This document shows, one piece after another, positions 58,363 through 64,000 of a DNA stretch of 64,000 bases; the stretch's first letter is position 1; every line of letters begins with the position of its first letter. Source of the DNA: Verticillium longisporum (Eukaryota > Ascomycota > Sordariomycetes > Glomerellales > Plectosphaerellaceae). The DNA is taken from positions 3,720,001-3,784,000 of the forward strand of contig JAETXT010000006.1 in NCBI GenBank assembly GCA_019188255.1, in the 5' to 3' direction. Below the pieces are notes generated by a model. It was not told the DNA's origin. It did no database searches and saw nothing but the letters and a program-made list of their open reading frames with translations. The position numbers and the translations under genes were made by a program.

Positions 58363-61300
58363 ATGGACGCGTCGCAGTACTCGACCAATGGTATAAACTC
58401 GTCCGCTACAGGAACTAGAGGATCGTACCCATCTCCCCCACCTGCCGTCACGCCTCATCAACTCTCCCAGCACAACTCGCAGCAGAACTCTCCCATGCCC
58501 CATCACACTTTGCCGCCCCTTCAACCTCACCCCTCCGCCGCCATGAACCAGATGTACGGCAGCAACCCGCACACCCCGCGTACGCCTGCCACGCCGAACA
58601 CGCCCACCTCCAACGCCGGCGGTAACACCAACGGCAACAGCATGGCCAGTTATCCCAACCAGGCCGCTCACGCCGGCCGCGGTGCTCCTTACCAGATGCA
58701 GGCCAATTATCCTCCTCCGCCTCAAGGCTACGCGACGAGCTCCGGCATGATGCCGCAGAGCACCATGGCGCACTCGCACCCTCAGCCCATCGCACCCGCC
58801 CCCATTGGCGGCCGAGTGCCCCCAACCTGCGTCCCATGCCTCCTGGAGGTGTCATGCCGCAGCCCGGTGTGCAGTCTCCCTACGGCCCTGGCGGTATGAT
58901 GCAGCAGTCTCTGCCTGATGGCGACCAGCCCACGCACGTTGTCGGCTCGCAAGGTCGTCGCGGCATTCTGCCTAGCGCGCCCGGCCGTCCTACTGCGCCC
59001 CAAGCTGGCTCTGGTACTGCCAAGAGCACCGTCATCCCCCAGAAGGATGCCGATGGTAAATTCCCGTGCCCTCACTGCACCAAGACATACCTTCACGCGA
59101 AGCACCTGAAGCGTCACCTCCTGCGTCGTAAGTGGACCTCCCTCACCCCCCTCGAATCCCTCAGTCGAGTGAGTCTCGACCTTCTCGCGTACCTCATGCT
59201 GACATGGCGCGTCTAGACACGGGCGACCGCCCTTACATGTGTGTCCTGTGCCGCGATACGTTCTCCCGAAGCGACATTCTCAAGCGTCACTTCCAGAAGT
59301 GCTCTATCCGCCGCGGAAACCCCAGCGGTGCCACCCACTTGTCTCACCCCCAGGCTCACGTCAAGAAGAATGCCGCCGCCCAGCAAAAGGCGGCCGCTCT
59401 TGGCCAGGATAACGGAGACTTGAACCACCTCAATGGCATGAACAACATGTCGGCTGATGGCATCGTGCAGCCTTTCGGCATGATGCCCCAGGTGCCCGAG
59501 GGCATGGCCAACCTCGCCAACGACCAGAACCAGCTGTCCCGCGCCAGCAGTCTTAACAGGATGGAGAATGGCAACGGCCAGGACAGGCGCGGCATCCCTG
59601 GCATGCCCGGCAACCCCGCGGAGGCAACTTCGAGCAGGGTTACGGCGGCGATGTCCAGAACCCGATGCAGCCCGGTCTCAACCAGCAGCTGCCCAACTAC
59701 AACATGCCTCCTGGCCAGAACGGCATGCCCATGTATGGTGGCAACAACCAGAACCAGCAGCCAGGCCTTGACTGGACTCAGATGTTCCCTCCTGGTGCGC
59801 AACCCAATCACCCACATGACAATCCCCCTAATAATCGTCAGACGCAGATCGGAGTCAAACTAGAGCCTAATCCCGACGTTTCGAGAACAGAAGCCTTTCC
59901 TGGCGTGAAACCGACCGAAGCAACTTTCACGTCTTGGGGCTTACCGGCATCGGTCCCTGATCCCTTTTCCTACATATCCTACCAAATTCTCAAGTTCTTC
60001 TATCTCGACGGCTCCTCTATCACCCACGAAACCGCTGGCCTGAACTTGACCTTCTCTTCCGACAACATTTAGGATTTCTTGGTAAAGTACACGCTCTTCC
60101 ACGTGCACTTTCCCATCCTCCACATTGCCACCTTCAATGTGGCTCACTCGTACACCGGCTTACTCGCAGGAATGTGCTGCATTGGCGCTTGCTATTCGGA
60201 TCGCGTGTCTGCCGACCATGTAAGGCAAATGATGGATTTCCTGCGGTCTGCTCTCATTCGCGACATTCAGTTCATGTCGGAAGCGTTCGGAATCCCCCAC
60301 GCCGGCGTAGAACGCACAGTCTTTGACCAGAGAGCGACCGAGGAACTTCAGGCCGCCATGCTGATGCAGATTGTCTTTCTGTGGCATGGTACACCGACGC
60401 AGCGTCAGACCGGCTTCCAGTCTTTTCCTGTTGTCCTGGATCGCGCTCGCAAGCTTGGTTTGCTCCAGGTATCCACGGGAGCGCCCCTCGTCAGTTCACT
60501 TCACCAGTCCAACTTTTCTCCGCACAACTTTGATGTCTCCACTTTCAACTGGGACATGTGGGTTGCGCAAGAGAAGCGGATTCGCTTGATGCACATTATC
60601 TTTCTTTGTCATGCGGCATTGGAACTCTATTTCAACCTGGACTCGCACCTGGACAGCTTCGACATGCAGATTCCTTTGCCATCAGATGATGCCGCCTGGG
60701 ACTCCCGAACCAGTCGAGAATGCGAGGTTGCTCTTGGCCTTCACGGCCCACTCCTCGCACGAGAAAGCAACATGGATGGAACGCAGCGCAGTACCCAGCC
60801 AATCATGGCCCAAGTCTTGCGAACTCTGTTCCATAGCTCCTACCAGGTTCAACCGGGCAGCACCAATCTCTACGGCAAATTCATCCTGATCCACGGCATC
60901 TTGTCGTCAATGCGAAAGGTTCAGCTGACCGGCAATGCGTCTTTCCTCGTCAATTGCGGAACGCCTCCCTTGTCCGACTGGATGGTGGCGGATCGCTTTG
61001 ATCCAACCACCGTTTCGGGGCGCAGTACACCTGTTGAGGGTGGTTGTCAGATGGCACCGGAAGTGCTTGCGCTGTTTGGCGTGGCTCTGGACAAGTTCAA
61101 GGCAAATTGGGACGCTGACATGGTCACTCAATTCCCGCCCAACCTTGGCCCGGGCAGCGCGAGACGATATGGGTTCTCGCGAGATGGCGTCCATTTCTAT
61201 TGGATGGCCAAGTTTCTGCTCAAGCACACACAGCCCGCGCACCTTCAGCAGGCGCCAGATTCCCGGTTTACGAACGTTATCAAGCTTTTAAAGTCTGTCA

Positions 61301-61497
61301 GGGCTTGGGTCATGTCAGATGGAGCCTCGCGGGGCGAAGAATTGGGGTCGGTCGGCGACATTGACAAGGACTTCGGGGCCATGGATTTGACATTCGACAT
61401 GGCTGGGCTTTTCAAGCCTGTGCCAGAGGTCGTGGCCACTCCAGGGATACCTTCTGTCCAAACAAACATCGGCGGCATCGGCGGAGGCATGATTTGA
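58363..61497 (+). CDS. zinc-finger transcription factor with fungal_trans domain (Klf1-like architecture; two sequence breaks and one in-frame TAG)
   Basis: Exons join(58363..59127, 59217..61497), 89-bp intron. The N-terminal ~230 residues are Pro/Gln/Asn/Ser-rich. Two tandem fingers follow: C-x2-C-x12-H-x3-H (FPCPHCTKTYLHAKHLKRH), whose last His codon is split by the intron, and HTGDRPYMCVLCRDTFSRSD ending H-x3-C. After a Gln/Asn-rich linker comes the fungal-specific regulator domain: DFLVKYTLFHVHFPILHIAT, GLLAGMCCIGACYSDRVS, MLMQIVFLWHGTPTQRQ, MWVAQEKRIRLMHIIF. The pairing of two C2H2/C2HC fingers with this domain recalls S. pombe Klf1; orthology is inferred. Frame shifts occur at the C5 run 58819-58823 and the C4 run 59614-59617; one C added at each restores the frame. 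A TAG at 60070-60072 then interrupts SSDNI-x-DFLVKY where homologues usually have Lys. With both bases counted the length is 1016 codons. Confidence 0.82.
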
Positions 61498-62334
61498 CAA
61501 TGGGCAGCTTTGTCCATTTCACTGCATTGTTCGGCGGCGTTTTGTTTTCTCTTTCTCTTTTCCTATTCCTCTTTTTTTTTCCTTTTCCCCTCTTCCCATC
61601 TCATGCTCTTGTTCTGTGCCGTTCACGCGCCACCACGGGCTGTCACGGCCCGAACTGACACGACTCGCGGGCCGTCGTACACAGTACTCAGTGAACTGCG
61701 TTGTTTTGCATCAGAAGCCCGGGAACGCGGTGGTTTGGTCCTGCTATGCATTTTTCTCCGAGGGCGGTACCACGCAATGATAGAAGGGGAGTGGAGTTGG
61801 CACCGCATTAGACTTCTTGCAGATAGAAACTGGGGAGGCTCTCTGGGCGGCCGCGACGGTAGCTCGGGAGATTGTCACGATACTCGGGGGCCTTCCCTGA
61901 TTACGAAACTTGGGCGCGGGTATGCGCAGAGCAACGGAACTCGGCTGGTGCGGTCTGGTGTCAGATGGTCATTGTCATACGTCTGAAGCAGACACGGTGA
62001 GGGAGGCATTGTTGTTTTTCTGATTCTTGTTATTCGGTTCACTTGTTACGCGCGCATGAGAAAAATACGTCAGAAAAGGGGAAGGGGCAGAATTTGACCA
62101 GTTGCGGGCCGCATTCAGAATGCAGGACAGCAGGCATCCAGGCGGCATAGATTATGTTGTAGATGTTAGAACCACGACGAGGAGCATCCAAGTCGCGTTA
62201 ACTATGATCATCCCCAACATCCGAGTACCTTGGCTTAAGTGTGATGAATGAACTAATTGTACATGTTGTTCTAGAAGACGCCCAAGTGAGAATCCCCCCG
62301 GGCCCCAGATATGTTTGCGACAACGCCTGCTCAC
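61498..62334. other. 3' side of the zinc-finger gene, no gene seen
   Basis: 837 bp between convergent genes. A T-rich, pyrimidine-rich stretch follows the stop (61540-61600), as in a 3' UTR; no supported frame. Confidence 0.5.
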
Positions 62335-62588
62335 TCACTGCCCCTCACGCCTGTCGACGACCGTCACACGCGGCACGTAGCGATCGACGACAGCCTTGTC
62401 CTCGGCAGGGGCCTTGTACGTCTCCTCGGCGCGGTCGGCAAGGTAGTGGCCCGCGAGGCCCCAGCCGATGATGCCAATGCCGACGCCGATGCGCGTCCTC
62501 GAGGAGAGATTCCTGAATGTCCTGCCCGCATCTTCAGCCGACGTGCAAGGAAACAACGGGAGGGGCGAGCAGGGGCGTACTGGAACAT
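62335..62588 (-). CDS. small single-pass membrane protein, conserved in fungi, function unknown
   Basis: Exons complement(62335..62512, 62581..62588), 61 residues; the first coding exon is only 8 nt (ATG TTC CA) and the 68-bp intron has a GTACGC donor. The joined start reads MFQNLSSRTRIGVGIGIIGW. One hydrophobic segment (about residues 10-26, IGVGIGIIGWGLAGHYLA) is flanked by Arg, then a charged tail (DRAEETYKAPAEDKAVVDRY, VPRVTVVDRREGQ). Small proteins with this TRTRIGVG-helix-DRAEE layout recur in Pezizomycotina as far as I recall, but I know no function; a mitochondrial or ER location is possible. Without the tiny first exon the frame has only a TTG start, which is why this model was chosen. 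Confidence 0.72.
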
Positions 62589-63519
62589 TGCAATGTCAGG
62601 GTAATCTGCTGAACAGTGCCTACGCACGAACGAACGGACGGGTCTGGGTGCTCTTGAGGTCCTTGGCCCTAGCGGCAGAGGTCGGGGTGTCGTCGGGCGC
62701 GTGGGCGATGGAGAGGAATCGAAAGATGGCGGGACCCTGTTTCGTTGGCGTTGTGAGGACTGAATGTCGCAGGAGGGATGAGGGTTGAAAAGTAAGCATG
62801 TCCTTCATTGGGGGAGTGCCGCCCAGTCCAAGGGCGTGAGTGCGTGTGTGTGCTAAGGTAAGATCCCGGGCCAGACTCCACTTTGCTCCTATGCCGCCTC
62901 TGGCGCGAGCACGCAGTCTACGACTCCCGTCCACCAAAGTCTCACGATCAAGGCTTGTTGTGATCAACATTTTACGCTTGTGATTCCCGGCGAAGAGCCG
63001 AAAGACTCTTGTCGTTGATTCGACGTCCGTCCGCCGAGGGGATTGCTGACAACCACGGAGGAGAGATTGCAAGGCTGGCCCTGCGGATAGGCTTCTGAAT
63101 ACAGCAGCGTCGATGCCTCCGTGCTTCTCTCGATGGTATTCAAATCATGGCACATGGACACATGGCACTTATGACCCTTCGTAGGAGATACCCGGCCAGG
63201 ACCAGAACACGCTAGTCGCGTGACGACCACGGAGCATGATCTACAGCCATGAGTTGCTGCTGCTGTCTTCACTTGTATGTCTTGGGCATCATCACCGCCC
63301 CATCACGGGCCATGACGATACGGACCGTTTTATGCAAGTTAGGTATCATTAGCAAGAAGGAAGCGTACATTGAAAACAGTAAAAGCAAAGCATTCAACGC
63401 CCGGAGGCGTCGTCTCGGATAGCCCCCTCCATTTTTCATCCCCTGAACTCCTCAGAAGCAACCCGAATAAAACCCAAGCCTGCCCCCGGCGGTCTCCTTC
63501 CGTTTCCCCATCCGTCGCT
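62589..63519. other. intergenic, no gene seen
   Basis: Only chance frames under 150 codons; no repeats or RNA features recognised. Confidence 0.5.
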
Positions 63520-64000
63520 TTACTGGAGCATCGAGTGGGTACGGATGCCCTTGGGGCCCATTTCGCTGCGGACAGGTCAGTTCAACTGAGGGCAAGAGGA
63601 AGCGTGAGGGAGACAGAAGAGAGACGGTGGAAGAACACATACTTGTACTCGATACGATTCAGGCTCATCATGCGCTGGGCGTCAAGGCTGGCCATGTCCA
63701 GGTTGTGGACGGTGAAGGCGAGCCGACCGGCCACCAGACAGCCGAGGAACATGGCATCCTCGAAGCCGTGCTTGGTCCACTGCGTCAGGTAGGTGGGCAT
63801 GGGTGCCAGCTTGATGCTCGTGGGCGTCTGGCTGTGGAAGTGGTACGAGTGGCCGCCCGAGGTGCTGTTGGGATCGCCGACGGCACTGCCAGGGGCGCCC
63901 GGAGTAGAGGGTCCGCCAGGCGGGAGGCCGAACGAGGAGGCGGTGGTAGCAGCCTGCAGCAGGGGTTGACGCCGGACGACGTGGTGCCGGAGGGGCCGAG
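63520..64000 (-). CDS. conserved fungal protein of unknown function, 5' part off window
   Basis: Exons complement(63520..63565, 63643..>64000); the 77-bp intron has a GTATGT donor and CTGACCTGTCCGCAG acceptor. The visible C-terminus is a Pro/Gly/Ser/Thr-rich linker (FGLPPGGPSTPGAPGSA), then a compact conserved-looking stretch: IKLAPMPTYLTQWTKHGFED, AMFLGCLVAGRLAFTVHNLD, MASLDAQRMMSLNRIEYNEM and the end GPKGIRTHSMLQ. The AMFLGCLVAGRLAF segment is moderately hydrophobic. I do not recognise the family. Near the edge the frame appears to shift at the G4/C4 run 63962-63965: one more C would join GTTSSGVNP to LLQAATTASSFG, like the breaks in other genes here. Confidence 0.65.

Overview
The window is nuclear DNA from a filamentous ascomycete, most likely a Sordariomycete; no species can be named from the sequence. 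The signs are GC-rich codon third positions, many short introns (mostly 48-100 bp) with GTANGT-like donors and CTGAC/CTAAC-like branch sites, single-gene housekeeping loci on both strands, and fungal families such as Zn2Cys6 regulators, LaeA-like methyltransferases and AIM41. No rRNA, tRNA, CRISPR array or intact transposon was recognised.

Layout from left to right: a partial Rad5/HLTF-type SNF2 helicase with a RING finger (-); a doubtful RS-rich ORF (-); a rearranged small secreted-protein gene (+); type II phosphatidylinositol 4-kinase LSB6 (+); 4 kb without a supported gene; an intron-rich LaeA-like methyltransferase (+); AIM41 (+); gamma-tubulin complex GCP2 (-); proteasome alpha5/PUP2 (+, divergent from GCP2); a Zn2Cys6 regulator with a long Gly-Pro repeat (-); 5 kb without a supported gene; the rRNA methyltransferase RRP8 (+); DDI1 (-); an arylalkylamine-type N-acetyltransferase (+); orotate phosphoribosyltransferase URA5 (-); ribosome-biogenesis GTPase NOG1 (+); Rab GDI1 (-); mitochondrial ribosomal protein L47/uL29m (-); 9 kb without a supported gene but with a 0.29 kb inverted-repeat element; a two-finger zinc-finger/fungal_trans regulator (+); a 61-residue membrane protein (-); and a partial conserved gene cut by the right edge (-). 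The genes do not form a pathway. They are independent housekeeping loci for ribosome biogenesis, proteostasis, trafficking, phosphoinositide signalling and microtubule nucleation, interleaved with regulators.

Two observations stand out. First, the secreted-protein gene near 7.1-7.9 kb carries an internal segment of about 270 bp in reverse orientation. Re-inverting it on paper joins both edges in frame, and removing one G from a G7 run makes the span a whole number of codons. Second, at least eight otherwise conserved genes are each broken by the apparent loss of a single base, nearly always at a run of C (coding strand). In every complete gene affected the exon lengths become divisible by three once the base is counted. 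That pattern, which includes genes expected to be essential such as NOG1 and GDI1, points to systematic homopolymer undercalling in the assembly rather than to real pseudogenes. The affected genes are annotated here as functional genes with sequence breaks.
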